Assembly: GCA_018436925.1 (NCBI GenBank)
Contig: JAHDKI010000002.1
Span: forward strand, 62,001 to 126,000
DNA from: Syntrophaceae bacterium
GTDB taxonomy: Bacteria; Desulfobacterota; Syntrophia; Syntrophales; Smithellaceae
DNA: 64,000 nt
Reading direction: 5' to 3'
Shown: positions 17,502 to 28,023 of the stretch, piece after piece
How the letters are laid out: every line of letters starts with the position of its first letter
Numbering within the stretch: the stretch's first letter is position 1
Program-made: the position numbers and the translations under genes
The notes under the pieces: model-generated
Seen by the model: the letters and a program-made list of their open reading frames with translations, nothing else
What the model was told of the DNA's origin: nothing
Databases searched by the model: none

Positions 17502-18809
17502 TTATCTCCTGCGGGCGATATGCCCTTTTTTCATGAATCCTTCATACTGACGGGTCAGCAAATGCGACTCGATCTGGCTGGCCGTGTCCATGGCCACCCC
17601 CACCACGATCAAAAGCGACGTCCCGCCGAAATAAAACGGCGTATTGAGCTGCGCGATCAGGATGCTGGGAATCACGCAGATAATCGACACATAAATCGCA
17701 CCGCTGAAGGTCAACCGCTCCAGAATCTCTTCGATATACTCGGCGGTTTTTTTGCCGGGCCGAATGCCCGGGATATACCCGCCGAACTTTTTCATATTTT
17801 CCGCCATGTCGTCGGGTTTGATCGTCACAGCCGTGTAAAAGAAACAGAAGAAAAAGATCAGGCCGACAAACAGGATTTCATAGCCGATCTGCCCCATCCG
17901 GAGATAGTCCGAAATCGTCTTCATCCATCCTTCCGGCGCAAAGTTGGCGATGGTGGCCGGAAACATGATCACGGACGACGCGAAGATCGGCGGAATCACG
18001 CCCGCGGAATTGATTTTCAGCGGCAGATGCGTCGTCTGTCCGCCGTACATCTTTCGGCCCACAATGCGTTTGGCATACTGCACGGGAATCCGTCTTTGCG
18101 CCGCCTCAACAAACACAATCGCGCCGACCACAACGATCATGAACACGAGCAGCAAAAGCAGAATCACAAAATGCAATTCACCGGACGTGTACAAGCGCCA
18201 TGTGTTGCTGATGGCAGCAGGCAAATTGCACACAATGCCCGCGAAAATAATCAGCGAAATGCCGTTGCCGATTCCTTTTTCCGTAATCGTCTCGCCCAGC
18301 CACATTAAAAACGCGGTGCCGGAGGTGAGCGTAATGATCGTCATCAGGATAAACGACCAGCCCGGCTGAATCACAATCGGCGCGCCGGTGGGAGACGCCA
18401 TCTGCTGCAATCCCCAAGCGATACCGAATCCCTGAATAATACTTAGAACAACCGTCCCGTATCGCGTATACTGTGTTATCTTTCTGCGGCCGGTTTCCCC
18501 TTCCTTGGATAATTTCTCCAAGTGGGGAACGGCAACCGTCAGCAAATTTAAAATAATGGATGCCGTAATATAGGGCATGATGCCGAGCGCAAAAATCGAA
18601 AAGGAACTCAGCGCTCCCCCCGCGAAAAGGTCCATGAGCCCCAGCATCGATCCTTTGAAACGCTCAAAGAAATCCAGAAGCGCAACCTTGTCGATTCCCG
18701 GCGTGGGAATGAACACACCGACCCGATAGACCGCCAGAAGTCCCAGCGTCACGAGAATCCGTCTGGTCAATTCAGGTACTTTTGTAACGCCACTGAGTCC
18801 TTCTAACAA
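17502..18809 (-). CDS. secY: Protein translocase subunit SecY
   Basis: 435 residues with ten predicted membrane helices, standard length. Recognisable are FIPTPGID, GIMPYITASIILNLL, the plug region, and KTAEYIEEILERLTFSGAIYVSIICVIP. The pore of the Sec channel; its partner secE is at 41523-41729. One base separates the rplO stop from the secY start region. Confidence 0.97.
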   Translation of the reverse strand: MLEGLSGVTKVPELTRRILVTLGLLAVYRVGVFIPTPGIDKVALLDFFERFKGSMLGLMDLFAGGALSSFSIFALGIMPYITASIILNLLTVAVPHLEKLSKEGETGRRKITQYTRYGTVVLSIIQGFGIAWGLQQMASPTGAPIVIQPGWSFILMTIITLTSGTAFLMWLGETITEKGIGNGISLIIFAGIVCNLPAAISNTWRLYTSGELHFVILLLLLVFMIVVVGAIVFVEAAQRRIPVQYAKRIVGRKMYGGQTTHLPLKINSAGVIPPIFASSVIMFPATIANFAPEGWMKTISDYLRMGQIGYEILFVGLIFFFCFFYTAVTIKPDDMAENMKKFGGYIPGIRPGKKTAEYIEEILERLTFSGAIYVSIICVIPSILIAQLNTPFYFGGTSLLIVVGVAMDTASQIESHLLTRQYEGFMKKGHIARRR

Positions 18810-18810
18810 G

Positions 18811-19257
18811 TCAGATCACCTCTTCCACGGATCCGCCGGCGGCGGTGATTTTTTCTTTCGCAGCCGCGCTGATGTGCGCCATTTTGATCGTCACGGGAAT
18901 GTCGATATTGCCTTTGGCCAGAATCTTAATGCCGTCGCCCTTCTTTTTGACCAGGCCGCTTTCCAGAATGGCCGCCTCATCAATGACGGCCCCTTTTTCA
19001 AAGATACGGGCCAGATCGCTGACGTTGACGGCGACAAAACTCTTACGGAATGGATTCCGAAATCCTCTTTTGGGCAGTCGTCTGGCCATGGGCATCTGAC
19101 CGCCTTCGAACCCCGAGCGAATGTGTCCGCCGGAACGCGCTTTCTGACCTTTATGGCCTTTTCCGGAGGTTCCTCCTTGCCCGGAGGCATCACCGCGACC
19201 GACTCTCTTTCTTTTTTTCGTCGCCCCGGCCGGCGCTTTGAGAGTGCTCAAATCCAT
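18811..19257 (-). CDS. rplO: 50S ribosomal protein L15
   Basis: 148 residues. [44 protein letters not shown] is the glycine- and lysine-rich N-terminal arm of L15; the globular C-terminus follows. Precedes secY. Confidence 0.97.
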   Translation of the reverse strand: MDLSTLKAPAGATKKRKRVGRGDASGQGGTSGKGHKGQKARSGGHIRSGFEGGQMPMARRLPKRGFRNPFRKSFVAVNVSDLARIFEKGAVIDEAAILESGLVKKKGDGIKILAKGNIDIPVTIKMAHISAAAKEKITAAGGSVEEVI

Positions 19258-19264
19258 ATCTTGC

Positions 19265-19453
19265 CTACTCCTTTATCTCTTCCACAGCAACCAGGTGGAT
19301 CACTTTATCGATCATGCCCCGAATCTCCGGCGTATCGGCCAGAGTGACCGAAGCGTTCACTTTTTTCAGCCCCATGCCGCGCAGCACTTTTCGTTGCTTT
19401 TCAGGCCGTCCGATTTCACTTTTGATCATTTTGATTTTCAACATCTTGCCCAC
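19265..19453 (-). CDS. rpmD: 50S ribosomal protein L30
   Basis: 62 residues from a GTG at 19453, with [42 protein letters not shown], a complete L30. An ATG three codons downstream would give 59 residues, the usual length, and is an equal candidate; AAGGTGG upstream is better placed for the GTG. Confidence 0.95.
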   Translation of the reverse strand: MGKMLKIKMIKSEIGRPEKQRKVLRGMGLKKVNASVTLADTPEIRGMIDKVIHLVAVEEIKE

Positions 19454-19478
19454 GGTGTCCCACCTTGTTGATAATTAT

Positions 19479-19976
19479 TTACTTGCCCCGCTGTGCGGCA
19501 ATGTCCGCCGGTTCTCGAAGCTGACAGAGCCCTTCCAGCGTCGCTTTGACCAGGTTGTGCGGATTATGAGAGCCCAGACATTTGGTCAGAATATTATGGA
19601 CGCCTGCGACTTCCAAAACGGCTCTGACGGCCCCGCCTGCGATCAGACCGGTGCCTTCGGAAGCCGGCTTCAAAAGCACTTTCCCGGCGCCGAACCGCCC
19701 CAACACTTCAAAAGGAATGGTCTTATTAATCACGGCGACCTTAACCATGTTTTTTTTGGCCATCTCCATTCCCTTGCGAATCGCTTCCGGAACTTCATGG
19801 GCCTTGCCCAGACCGGCGCCGACCTTGCCGTTGCCGTCGCCCACCACGACGATGGCGCTAAAACGAAACCGCCTTCCTCCTTTAACGACCTTTGCCGTAC
19901 GATTAATGGCAATCACCCGGTCGAGGAGCTCCACGTCTTTCATGTCTCTTCTTTCCAACGATTCTTCTCTGATCAT
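19479..19976 (-). CDS. rpsE: 30S ribosomal protein S5
   Basis: 165 residues. N-terminal double-stranded RNA-binding domain ([43 protein letters not shown]) and the C-terminal domain with [19 protein letters not shown]. Complete. Confidence 0.97.
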   Translation of the reverse strand: MIREESLERRDMKDVELLDRVIAINRTAKVVKGGRRFRFSAIVVVGDGNGKVGAGLGKAHEVPEAIRKGMEMAKKNMVKVAVINKTIPFEVLGRFGAGKVLLKPASEGTGLIAGGAVRAVLEVAGVHNILTKCLGSHNPHNLVKATLEGLCQLREPADIAAQRGK

Positions 19977-20001
19977 GAGTTCTCTTCACACTAAAGAATT
20001 T

Positions 20002-20367
20002 TTAAAATTTGAGTCCGTTTTCCCGGGCTGCGTCCGCCAGGGCCTTAACGCGGCCATGGTATAAAAATCTGCCCCGGTCGAAAACGACTTTTTCAACGCC
20101 CAGATTTTTCAACCGCTCTGCAATCAGCTTACCGACTTCACGGGCGACATCGACCTTCTTTTTCCCCTTGATCTGGTCGGCAATCTCCTTATTCAAGGTG
20201 GAGGCCGCGGCAATCGTGGTTCCCTGAGCGTCGTTGATCACCTGGGCATAAATATGCCGGTCCGAGCGGAAAACGGACAACCTGGGACGTTCCGACGTTC
20301 CGGACAGTTTTCCCCGAACCCTTTTTTCTCTTTTATTCCGAATCTTTAATGTTCTTTTGGAAGCCAA
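20002..20367 (-). CDS. rplR: 50S ribosomal protein L18
   Basis: 121 residues; [31 protein letters not shown] and [28 protein letters not shown] are the L18 core, binding 5S rRNA. Standard length. Confidence 0.97.
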   Translation of the reverse strand: MASKRTLKIRNKREKRVRGKLSGTSERPRLSVFRSDRHIYAQVINDAQGTTIAAASTLNKEIADQIKGKKKVDVAREVGKLIAERLKNLGVEKVVFDRGRFLYHGRVKALADAARENGLKF

Positions 20368-20401
20368 TGTTCCACCTCTTTAAGACAGTCTATGTTTTTC
20401 T

Positions 20402-20944
20402 TTACTTCGCGCCCGCAGCCTTGCCGGCTTTCCGGCGGATCCGTTCACCCGCGTACTTGATGCCCTTGCCCTTGTATGGCTCGGGTTTTCGCAGGGCGCG
20501 TATTTCCGAGGCGACGCGGCCGACCAGCTCTTTATCAATGCCGGAAACAACCAGGTTGACTTGCTTGTCCACTCGGACATCAACTCCCTTGGGAATCGTA
20601 TACTCCACCGGAGCGGAATACCCCAAAACCATTTTCAGCGTAGAGCCCGCCACTTCCGCACGATATCCCACGCCGGAGATTTCAAGCCCTTTTTCAAAGC
20701 CGGCGCTGACGCCGGTGACCATGTTGTTGATCAAGGTTCGGGCCAATCCGTGATAGGAACGATCAATCCGATTTTCCGATCTGCGCTCGATGACAACCTG
20801 CTCTGCGGTGGCGACCACCTTGACGCCTTCAGGCAACCGCGAGGACAGCGACCCCTTTGGCCCTTCGACTTTAACGATCCCGTCACTTTGGGTCAGTTTG
20901 ACTCCCTTGGGAAAAGTGATCGGTTTTTTACCTATTCTGGACAT
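20402..20944 (-). CDS. rplF: 50S ribosomal protein L6
   Basis: 180 residues from the ATG at 20944 (MSRIGKKPITFPKGV); a longer reading to 21013 adds residues foreign to the family and would overlap rpsH. TGGGAG lies nine bases upstream. The two L6 repeats are complete, ending with KPEPYKGKGIKYAGE and a basic tail. Confidence 0.97.
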   Translation of the reverse strand: MSRIGKKPITFPKGVKLTQSDGIVKVEGPKGSLSSRLPEGVKVVATAEQVVIERRSENRIDRSYHGLARTLINNMVTGVSAGFEKGLEISGVGYRAEVAGSTLKMVLGYSAPVEYTIPKGVDVRVDKQVNLVVSGIDKELVGRVASEIRALRKPEPYKGKGIKYAGERIRRKAGKAAGAK

Positions 20945-20978
20945 GAACCCAAACTCCCATTTACTAACGTTTGATGGA

Positions 20979-21380
20979 TTACCACACCTTGCAAAGCACT
21001 TCGCCGCCGACATTCTGTTCGCGGGCTTCCTGGTCCGTCATCACGCCGCGGGAAGTGGAAAGAATCGAAACGCCGAAACCGTTGAGGGCTTGAGGAATCT
21101 GATCGGCCGGCACATACACCCGGCGTCCGGGCTTGCTGACCCTGGCGATTCCCGTGATCACCGTCCGTTTCGAATCCGGATACTTCAGCGTGATTTTCAA
21201 CATTGAGTGACCGGCTTCATTTTTTACGACATCGTAGCTGTGAATGTAACCGGTGGATTTGAGAACTTTTGCAATGTTCGTGTTCATCCGGGACATATGC
21301 ACCGTCACATTTTTGAAGCGGGCCTTATTCGCATTGCGAATTCTGGTCAGCATATCGGCAATAGGATCCGTCATCCCCAT
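20979..21380 (-). CDS. rpsH: 30S ribosomal protein S8
   Basis: 133 residues (131 if the second Met is used), TDPIADMLTRIRNANKARFK ... GFGVSILSTSRGVMTDQEAREQNVGGEVLCKVW. Complete S8; in other bacteria it represses the spc operon by binding near the L5 start. Confidence 0.97.
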   Translation of the reverse strand: MGMTDPIADMLTRIRNANKARFKNVTVHMSRMNTNIAKVLKSTGYIHSYDVVKNEAGHSMLKITLKYPDSKRTVITGIARVSKPGRRVYVPADQIPQALNGFGVSILSTSRGVMTDQEAREQNVGGEVLCKVW

Positions 21381-21412
21381 GCTTTTTTCTCCTTCACTCC
21401 GTCAAGCTTATA

Positions 21413-21598
21413 TTACCAACTGGATTTGATCACGCCGGGAAGTTCACCCTGCAAAGACAACTTCCTCAGGCAGATTCTGCACATTTCAAACTTTCGATAG
21501 TACGCCCGGGGCCTGCCGCAGATCTGGCAGCGATTATACTCCCGAACCGAATATTTCATCTTCCTTTTCGCCTTTGCGATTAATGACTTTTTTGCCAC
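21413..21598 (-). CDS. rpsN: 30S ribosomal protein S14, zinc-binding type Z
   Basis: 61 residues with CQIC and CRIC pairs (C24, C27, C40, C43), the short zinc-ribbon S14. [24 protein letters not shown] is the expected N-terminus. Confidence 0.97.
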   Translation of the reverse strand: MAKKSLIAKAKRKMKYSVREYNRCQICGRPRAYYRKFEMCRICLRKLSLQGELPGVIKSSW

Positions 21599-21621
21599 GC
21601 GATTCCTCCGGAACGTCTCAA

Positions 21622-22161
21622 TTAATTCTTAAAGGGCACACCCATCAGTTTCAACAGCATCCGGGCTTCATCATCGGACCTGGCGGTGGTCACGATCGTG
21701 ATGTTGAGTCCCTTGACCTTCTCGACCTTGTCGTACTCAATTTCAGGGAAAATGATCTGTTCGTGCAAGCCCAGAGAATAATTGCCCCTGCCGTCAAACG
21801 CATTTTTGGAAATCCCGCGGAAGTCCCGAACCTTGGGAAGCGCCACGTTGACCAGACGGTCGAAAAATTCATACATGACGTCCTTGCGAAGCGTGACGCA
21901 GCAACCGATGGGCATCCCCTGACGCAGCTTAAAGGTTGCAATGGACTTGCGGGCCTTGGTCACAACCGGTTTCTGACCGGTAATCTGAGCCAGCTCGGCC
22001 GCGGCGCCGTCGATAATTTTAACGTTCGAAATCGCTTCGCCCAGCCCCATGTTCACCACGATTTTCTCCATCTTGGGAACCTGCATCGGATTTTTGTAAT
22101 CGAATTCCTTGATCAGGGCCGGCACTACCGTTTTTAAATAATAATCCTTTAATCTCGCCAT
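21622..22161 (-). CDS. rplE: 50S ribosomal protein L5
   Basis: 179 residues from the ATG at 22161 ([20 protein letters not shown]); eleven further residues upstream in frame would overlap rplX and do not fit the family. Contains the L5 motif [11 protein letters not shown] and the DFRGIS and [16 protein letters not shown] segments. Binds 5S rRNA. Confidence 0.97.
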   Translation of the reverse strand: MARLKDYYLKTVVPALIKEFDYKNPMQVPKMEKIVVNMGLGEAISNVKIIDGAAAELAQITGQKPVVTKARKSIATFKLRQGMPIGCCVTLRKDVMYEFFDRLVNVALPKVRDFRGISKNAFDGRGNYSLGLHEQIIFPEIEYDKVEKVKGLNITIVTTARSDDEARMLLKLMGVPFKN

Positions 22162-22166
22162 GTTTA

Positions 22167-22490
22167 TCAACCTACATCGATGACATCGTTGCATTTGCTG
22201 CAGATTCGTATTTTTTTGCCGTCATCCAGAACACGATTCCGAATCCGCGCGGCTTCCTTGCATTTCCCGCAAATAATGCTGACCTTGGACACATCCATGG
22301 CCGCTTCTTTTTCGAGGATGCCGCCTTTGCTTTTTTGATCGGGTCTTTTGTGTTTTTTGATCACATTGACCTTCTCGATCACGACCTTGTTTTTTTCCGG
22401 GAGGGTCTTGATGATCTTTCCGGTTTTTCCTTTGTCCTTGCCGGAAAGCACTTTCACCAAATCTCCTTTTCTCAGTCTGCCTGAACTCAT
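22167..22490 (-). CDS. rplX: 50S ribosomal protein L24 with zinc ribbon
   Basis: 107 residues. N-terminal KOW motif ([21 protein letters not shown]) and two CxxC pairs (CGKC, CSKC) at about residues 74-77 and 97-100 that could bind zinc. Complete; nucleates 50S assembly. Confidence 0.97.
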   Translation of the reverse strand: MSSGRLRKGDLVKVLSGKDKGKTGKIIKTLPEKNKVVIEKVNVIKKHKRPDQKSKGGILEKEAAMDVSKVSIICGKCKEAARIRNRVLDDGKKIRICSKCNDVIDVG

Positions 22491-22512
22491 TTTTCCCCTC
22501 TATTCCCCAAGG

Positions 22513-22881
22513 CTATAAAACTTCCGGCGCCAGAGAGACGATTTTCATAAACTGTCTGGCTCGAAGCTCGCGGGCCACCGGCCCGAATATTCTTGTTCCG
22601 ATCGGTTCCATCTGGTTGCTGATCAGGACGGCGGAATTATCGTCAAACTTCAAATAGGATCCGTCCGGACGCTTCACCTCTTTGACGGTCCGGACAATCA
22701 CCGCCTTCATGACATCTCCCTTTTTGACCTTTGAGTTCGGAATGGCTTCCTTGACGGATACCACAATCACGTCCCCCAGGCTCGCGTAACGGCGCTTCGA
22801 CCCGCCGAGCACTTTTATACAAGCCACTCGCTTGGCGCCGGAGTTATCCGCAACATTGAGTATGGTCTGCATCTGAATCAT
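22513..22881 (-). CDS. rplN: 50S ribosomal protein L14
   Basis: 122 residues from [22 protein letters not shown] at 22881, the expected L14 start; the frame stays open upstream but into rpsQ. Ends [12 protein letters not shown]. Complete. Confidence 0.97.
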   Translation of the reverse strand: MIQMQTILNVADNSGAKRVACIKVLGGSKRRYASLGDVIVVSVKEAIPNSKVKKGDVMKAVIVRTVKEVKRPDGSYLKFDDNSAVLISNQMEPIGTRIFGPVARELRARQFMKIVSLAPEVL

Positions 22882-22928
22882 AAATTCAACCCCATTATCC
22901 AGCACGCCTGCAATGCGCAGGGCGCAAT

Positions 22929-23186
22929 CTATTTCGCTTTTTCCACAATCTCCAGGATCCGCCAGCGCTTGTCTTTGCTGATCGGTCGGCACTCGATGAT
23001 GCGCACGATATCCCCCTCTTTACAGAGGTTTTGTTCGTCATGGGCCTTGAATTTGACGTGCCGTCGAACATATTTATGAAAAACGGAATGCTTGACCAGC
23101 CGTTGGGCTTTCACCACGATGGTCTTATCCATTTTATCGCTGACGACGACACCTCGAATGGTGCGCTTGTTGCTTTGTTCAGCCAT
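22929..23186 (-). CDS. rpsQ: 30S ribosomal protein S17
   Basis: 85 residues: [35 protein letters not shown], the S17 OB-fold. Two bases separate it from rpmC. Complete. Confidence 0.97.
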   Translation of the reverse strand: MAEQSNKRTIRGVVVSDKMDKTIVVKAQRLVKHSVFHKYVRRHVKFKAHDEQNLCKEGDIVRIIECRPISKDKRWRILEIVEKAK

Positions 23187-23188
23187 AT

Positions 23189-23383
23189 TCAGCCTGCGGC
23201 CTCCTTTTCCCGAAGCACGGTCTTGACGCGGGCGATGTCTCTGCGAAGACGCCCCAATGTCGCGGTGGCATCTAGCTGTCCCGTCGCGTGCCTTATCTTG
23301 AGGCGAAAAAGCTCTTCCGCCATGTCCCTGTTTTTGATTTGAAGCTCGTTGATTCCGAGACCTCTGATTTCCTTAATTTTCAT
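23189..23383 (-). CDS. rpmC: 50S ribosomal protein L29
   Basis: 64 residues from [17 protein letters not shown] at 23383, with GGGAG eight bases upstream. The start overlaps the 3' end of rplP by about 11 bases, so L29 is probably translationally coupled to L16. Two-helix hairpin protein, complete. Confidence 0.96.
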   Translation of the reverse strand: MKIKEIRGLGINELQIKNRDMAEELFRLKIRHATGQLDATATLGRLRRDIARVKTVLREKEAAG

Positions 23384-23795
23384 CAGATATCTCCCTTGAC
23401 AAAAATTTCGTTGCAATCGAAAGCTTGTGAGCGGCCAGCCGGAAGGCTTCCTTGGCCACTTCCTTGGACACGCCCTCCATTTCATAAAGAACCGATCCCG
23501 GTTTCACCACGGCCACCCAGCCTTCAGGCGCGCCCTTTCCTTTGCCCATGCGGGTTTCAGCGGGCTTTTTGGTGATCGACTTATGAGGAAACACGCGGAT
23601 CCAGATCTTGCCGCCGCGTTTGACATGCCGAGTCATGGCCACACGAGCCGCTTCAATCTGACGCGACGTAATCCATCCGCATTCCGCGGCTTGCAAGCCG
23701 AACTCGCCGAACGCAATCGAACTTCCGCGAATCGCTTTGCCACCCATGCGTCCCTTTTGCAACTTGCGATATTTAACCCTTTTTGGCGCTAACAT
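23373..23795 (-). CDS. rplP: 50S ribosomal protein L16
   Basis: 140 residues, [26 protein letters not shown]..., with [46 protein letters not shown]. The usual site of the Arg hydroxylated in some bacteria lies in this last segment. Complete. Confidence 0.97.
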   Translation of the reverse strand: MLAPKRVKYRKLQKGRMGGKAIRGSSIAFGEFGLQAAECGWITSRQIEAARVAMTRHVKRGGKIWIRVFPHKSITKKPAETRMGKGKGAPEGWVAVVKPGSVLYEMEGVSKEVAKEAFRLAAHKLSIATKFLSREISDEN

Positions 23796-23864
23796 AAATA
23801 TAACTCCTGCCTGCCGGTCCGGCTAATAACCCAACCGGAACGGACGATTATCATTTTGGTGTGC

Positions 23865-24509
23865 CTAAGCTCGATCCGCCTTGCCGGGCAGAACCTCTCC
23901 ATGGAAAACCAAAACCTTGACCCCGATCAGCCCGTAGGCGGTATGCGCTTCAGTAAAGCCGTAATCGATATCCGCCCGCAAGGTATGCAGGGGCACGCGA
24001 CCCTCTCGATACCACTCGGACCGGGACATTTCCGCGCCGCCAAGACGTCCCGAACACGTGATTTTGATCCCCTTGGCGCCGAATTTCAAGGCGTACCCGA
24101 CACATTTTTTCATCGCGCGTCGGAAAGCCACGCGTTTTTCAAGCTGCATGGCGACATTTTCGGCAACCAGTTGCGCTTCCACTTCCGGTTTACGGACTTC
24201 CAGAATATTGATAATGATTTCCGAAGAGGAAAACTTCTCAATCTCGGATTTGAGCTTTTCGATTTCCGATCCCTTTTTGCCGATAATCACCCCGGGCCTG
24301 GCCGAATAAATATTCACCTTGGCCTTATTGGCCGCACGCTCAATTTCGATTTTGGCAATGCCGGCATGGTAAAGTTTCTTTTTCAAAAACTTCCGTATCT
24401 GCACGTCCTCGTGCAACATGCTGCTGTAATTTTTGTCGGCATACCAAACAGATTGCCACTTTTTAATGTAGCCTAACCGTAATCCGACCGGGTTAACCTT
24501 CTGGCCCAA
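23865..24509 (-). CDS. rpsC: 30S ribosomal protein S3
   Basis: 214 residues. [26 protein letters not shown] and the KH domain with the [11 protein letters not shown] loop; C-terminal [31 protein letters not shown]. Shares in mRNA entry/helicase function of the 30S subunit. Complete. Confidence 0.97.
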   Translation of the reverse strand: MGQKVNPVGLRLGYIKKWQSVWYADKNYSSMLHEDVQIRKFLKKKLYHAGIAKIEIERAANKAKVNIYSARPGVIIGKKGSEIEKLKSEIEKFSSSEIIINILEVRKPEVEAQLVAENVAMQLEKRVAFRRAMKKCVGYALKFGAKGIKITCSGRLGGAEMSRSEWYREGRVPLHTLRADIDYGFTEAHTAYGLIGVKVLVFHGEVLPGKADRA

Positions 24510-24521
24510 GCTTGTTCCTCC

Positions 24522-24854
24522 TTACTTTTCGTCCAAAACCACCGTGATGTGCGACGTTCTTTTCTTGATTCCCGCCGCTCTGCCTTGCGCTCTGGCTCTC
24601 CATCGCTTCAACGACGGTCCCTGGTCCACAAAGATCTCTTTCACATACAGCGTATTTTCGTCGATGTGGGGATTCTGGGACGCATTGGCAACGGCCGACT
24701 TCAACACCTTTGCGACGATGCCGGCCGCATACTTCCGGGTAAACAGGAGGATATGCTTCGCTTCCTGAACGTCCTTGCCCCGGACGAGATCGACCACCAG
24801 TCGCACTTTCTGCGGCGACATCCGAATATATTTCGCAACTGCTTTTGCTTCCAT
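24522..24854 (-). CDS. rplV: 50S ribosomal protein L22
   Basis: 110 residues, [32 protein letters not shown] ... [22 protein letters not shown] with the extended loop that lines the exit tunnel. Complete. Confidence 0.97.
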   Translation of the reverse strand: MEAKAVAKYIRMSPQKVRLVVDLVRGKDVQEAKHILLFTRKYAAGIVAKVLKSAVANASQNPHIDENTLYVKEIFVDQGPSLKRWRARAQGRAAGIKKRTSHITVVLDEK

Positions 24855-24895
24855 ATCTTATCTGCTCCAAACTTGCCCGCATGAACCGGTTGAGG

Positions 24896-25177
24896 TTATT
24901 TTCGCACCTTGGTCTTGCGATCTCCGGAATGAGAGTAAAAAGTTCTCGTCGGCGCGAACTCGCCCAACTTGTGGCCGACCATGTTTTCCGTCACATACAC
25001 CGGAATGAACTTTTTTCCGTTGTGCACCGCAAATGTATGGCCGATCAGTTCGGGAGTGATGGTTGAACGCCGCGACCAGGTCTTAATCACATTCTTGCTG
25101 CTTTCGGCCTCCATCTTCCTGACCTTGGCCAGGAGACTCTCTTCTATATACGGACCTTTTTTGATCGAACGTGCCAC
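24896..25177 (-). CDS. rpsS: 30S ribosomal protein S19
   Basis: 93 residues: [60 protein letters not shown]. Three bases downstream of rplB. Complete. Confidence 0.97.
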   Translation of the reverse strand: MARSIKKGPYIEESLLAKVRKMEAESSKNVIKTWSRRSTITPELIGHTFAVHNGKKFIPVYVTENMVGHKLGEFAPTRTFYSHSGDRKTKVRK

Positions 25178-25180
25178 GCC

Positions 25181-26005
25181 TTATTTACCTCTTCTCTTCA
25201 CGATATATTTGTCGGTTCTCTTGTTCTTTCTCGTCTTGTGCCCTTTCGTCGGAACGCCCCACGGCGTGCACGGATGTCGGCCGCCGGAGGACCTGCCTTC
25301 GCCGCCGCCCATGGGGTGGTCGACGGGGTTCATCACGACGCCGCGCACATGCGGACGCTTGCCCAACCAGCGGGTTCTCCCCGCTTTTCCGATGCTGACA
25401 TTCTCATGGTCGTTATTGCCCACCTGCCCGATGGTCGCCATGCATTCAATGAATATTTTCCGGACTTCTCCGGAGGGCAGGCGAACCTGCGCATAAGCTC
25501 CTTCTTTCGCCATGAGCTGTCCGTAAGCCCCGGCGGATCGAATCAACTGGGCGCCGCGACCGACTTTCAGCTCGACGTTATGAATCAGCGAACCCAGCGG
25601 AATATTTTTAAGCGGGACGGCGTTGCCCGGTTTGATATCCGCTTTTTCACCGCTGACCAGCACATCGCCTACTCGGATCTGAGCGGGAGCGACAATGTAA
25701 CGCTTTTCTCCGTCGCGATAGTTCAACAGGGCGATTCTGGCCGATCGATTGGGGTCATATTCGATCGACGCCACTTTTGCGGGAATATCCGCCTTGTTTC
25801 GGCGAAAATCAACAATCCGGTATTTTCTTTTGTGACCGCCGCCGATATGCCTGGCCGTAATCCGTCCATACGTATTGCGTCCGCCACTCTTTCGAATCGG
25901 CTTTAAAAGGCTCTTGAGCGGCTGGTCCGTTGTGATCTCCTCGAAATCAGACACGGTCTGAAAGCGTCTTCCCGGTGACGTCGGTTTATACTTGATGATT
26001 CCCAT
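25181..26005 (-). CDS. rplB: 50S ribosomal protein L2
   Basis: 274 residues; [31 protein letters not shown], and [29 protein letters not shown], which contains the His close to the peptidyl-transferase centre. Complete. Confidence 0.97.
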   Translation of the reverse strand: MGIIKYKPTSPGRRFQTVSDFEEITTDQPLKSLLKPIRKSGGRNTYGRITARHIGGGHKRKYRIVDFRRNKADIPAKVASIEYDPNRSARIALLNYRDGEKRYIVAPAQIRVGDVLVSGEKADIKPGNAVPLKNIPLGSLIHNVELKVGRGAQLIRSAGAYGQLMAKEGAYAQVRLPSGEVRKIFIECMATIGQVGNNDHENVSIGKAGRTRWLGKRPHVRGVVMNPVDHPMGGGEGRSSGGRHPCTPWGVPTKGHKTRKNKRTDKYIVKRRGK

Positions 26006-26026
26006 TGTTCTTTCCTTAAATCCTTT

Positions 26027-26314
26027 TTATACGCCTTCGGCCACTTCAATTCGGCTGCCTTCGGCCAGGGTGACAATCGCCTTCTTCCAGGAGCGCTTCC
26101 GCCCCATTGTGCGGCCCATTCTCTTTTGCTTGCCCAGCATGTTCAGAACGCGCACCTCTTCCACCTTGACTTTAAAGAGTTTCTCGACGGCTTCGGATAT
26201 TTCCACTTTGTTGGCCTGACGATCCACCTCGAAATGATACTTATTGGCGGTCTCGCGTTCGAGATTGCTTTTTTCGGTAAGGATAATTTTTTTAATCACC
26301 TGATGAAGTTCCAT
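26027..26314 (-). CDS. rplW: 50S ribosomal protein L23
   Basis: 95 residues, [43 protein letters not shown]. Its ATG shares one base with the rplD stop (TAATG), so translation is coupled. Forms the docking site for trigger factor and SRP at the tunnel exit. Confidence 0.97.
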   Translation of the reverse strand: MELHQVIKKIILTEKSNLERETANKYHFEVDRQANKVEISEAVEKLFKVKVEEVRVLNMLGKQKRMGRTMGRKRSWKKAIVTLAEGSRIEVAEGV

Positions 26315-26937
26315 TAGGATAACAAGGCCCCTTCAATCTTTTTTATAGAGGGTTCAAAAAGAACCAGATGCTCGCAGTTGAGCACATCGTAAACGTTGAT
26401 GCCTTCGGACCGGATCATTTTCACATTCCGCAAGTTTCTCGAGGATTTCATCAGCTTGACGTCATCATCGGCAATCACGAACAGGACTTTTTTGAATCCG
26501 AAAAGATCCACCACATTCTTAAATGCTTTCGTACTGATTTCCGTCATTGGGAAATCGCGGATAATGGTCATCTTTTCTTCTTTGAATTTCTGGCTCAATA
26601 CGGAAATCAAAGCATTTTTACGGACTTTCTTCGGTACGTTGTATGAATAATCTCTCGGTTTCGGCCCGAAAACAATCCCGCCTCCCCGCCAGATCGGCGA
26701 ACGGGAAGAACCGGATCTCGCCCGGCCCGTGCCTTTTTGACGCCATGGTTTTTTTCCGCCGCCGCTGACTTCGCTTCTTCCCTTGGTGGAAGAAGTGCCG
26801 GAACGGCGCGACGCCAACTGCATTTTCACGACGTCGTATACGGTTGCCTCATTGACGTCCGCTGCGAACACCGAATCGGATAGTTCGACCTGGGCAACTT
26901 TTTTCTTTTCAATATCATAAACATCCGCGAAGGCCAT
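26314..26937 (-). CDS. rplD: 50S ribosomal protein L4
   Basis: 207 residues from the ATG at 26937, eight bases after GGGAG; an in-frame GTG nine bases upstream is less well placed. Contains the long tunnel loop [36 protein letters not shown]4 represses the S10 operon in gamma-proteobacteria; no equivalent leader was recognised here. Confidence 0.97.
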   Translation of the reverse strand: MAFADVYDIEKKKVAQVELSDSVFAADVNEATVYDVVKMQLASRRSGTSSTKGRSEVSGGGKKPWRQKGTGRARSGSSRSPIWRGGGIVFGPKPRDYSYNVPKKVRKNALISVLSQKFKEEKMTIIRDFPMTEISTKAFKNVVDLFGFKKVLFVIADDDVKLMKSSRNLRNVKMIRSEGINVYDVLNCEHLVLFEPSIKKIEGALLS

Positions 26938-26955
26938 GTTAACCACTCCCGTGAC

Positions 26956-27594
26956 TTATACGCTTTTTTTACGAGCTTGCTTGATCAAAACGAAACTGTT
27001 TTTCGAGCCGGGAATCGACCCTTTCAACAGCAATACATTGTGCTCCGGACGAACCTGCCAGACCTGAAGATTTTGCATGGTTTTCCTTTCGGCCCCCATA
27101 TGACCCCCCATTTTCGTACCTTTGAAGACTCTTGAGGGATCGGCGCTGGCGCCGATAGAACCGGGTGCGCGATGAAACATCGACCCGTGTGTCGCCCGTC
27201 CGCCGCCAAAACCATGGCGTTTGACAACGCCCTGGAATCCCTTGCCTTTGGACGTGCCGACGACATCGACATAGTCTCCCGCCTGGAAGATTTCCGCCGT
27301 GATTTCCTGACCGGGTTCATAGGTTCCAGGCTGCGCCGGAAACTCTTTGAGCACTCTGAAAAAACCCTTGTTGGCTTTATTCATATGACCCTGCAGGGGC
27401 TTGGTGACATTTTTCTGCTTGACGCGGCCGTAGCCCACCTGAATGGCATCATAGCCGTCTTTCGCCTGTGTTTTCACCTGCACCACGACAGACGGCTCCA
27501 CTTCCACCGCCGTGACGCCGACCGCTGATCCGTCTTCGGCAAATACCTGCGTCATGCCTAATTTTTTTCCAAGAATTCCTTTGTTCATGCTCAT
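26956..27594 (-). CDS. rplC: 50S ribosomal protein L3
   Basis: 212 residues, NKGILGKKLGMTQVFAEDG, VDVVGTSKGKGFQGVVKRHGFGGGRATHGS and RVFKGTKMGGHMG. The second Met (27588) gives the more usual N-terminus. Complete. Confidence 0.97.
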   Translation of the reverse strand: MSMNKGILGKKLGMTQVFAEDGSAVGVTAVEVEPSVVVQVKTQAKDGYDAIQVGYGRVKQKNVTKPLQGHMNKANKGFFRVLKEFPAQPGTYEPGQEITAEIFQAGDYVDVVGTSKGKGFQGVVKRHGFGGGRATHGSMFHRAPGSIGASADPSRVFKGTKMGGHMGAERKTMQNLQVWQVRPEHNVLLLKGSIPGSKNSFVLIKQARKKSV

Positions 27595-27688
27595 CCAACT
27601 TTAATCTGTCAAAAAAAGTCAATACGCCCCTGTGATGAACCGCAGCTGTCCGGTCGTTTTGCCGTCCGTCATCGCCGCGTCTTCAATT

Positions 27689-27997
27689 CTACGCTTTGAT
27701 TTCCACATCCACGCCTGCGGAAAGATCGAGCTTCATGAGGGCATCCACGGTGGCCTGCGTCGGCTCGACGATATCGATCAATCTCTTGTGCGTTCGAATT
27801 TCAAACTGCTCGCGGGATTTCTTATCGACATGCGGCGAGCGGTTTACGCAATACTTGTTGATCTCGGTGGGCAGAGGAATGGGACCGGCCACGCGTGCGC
27901 CGGTCCGTTTTGCCGTGTCCACGATTTCTTCAACCGAGCGGTCCAGCAGTTTAAAATCGTAAGCTTTGAGGCGAATTCTAATCTTTTGCTCTTTCAT
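27689..27997 (-). CDS. rpsJ: 30S ribosomal protein S10 (NusE)
   Basis: 102 residues, [29 protein letters not shown] ... [39 protein letters not shown]. Also acts as NusE in antitermination with NusB and NusG. Follows tuf by 26 bases. Confidence 0.97.
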   Translation of the reverse strand: MKEQKIRIRLKAYDFKLLDRSVEEIVDTAKRTGARVAGPIPLPTEINKYCVNRSPHVDKKSREQFEIRTHKRLIDIVEPTQATVDALMKLDLSAGVDVEIKA

Positions 27998-28023
27998 TGA
28001 TCGGATAACCTATTTTTCCCTTG

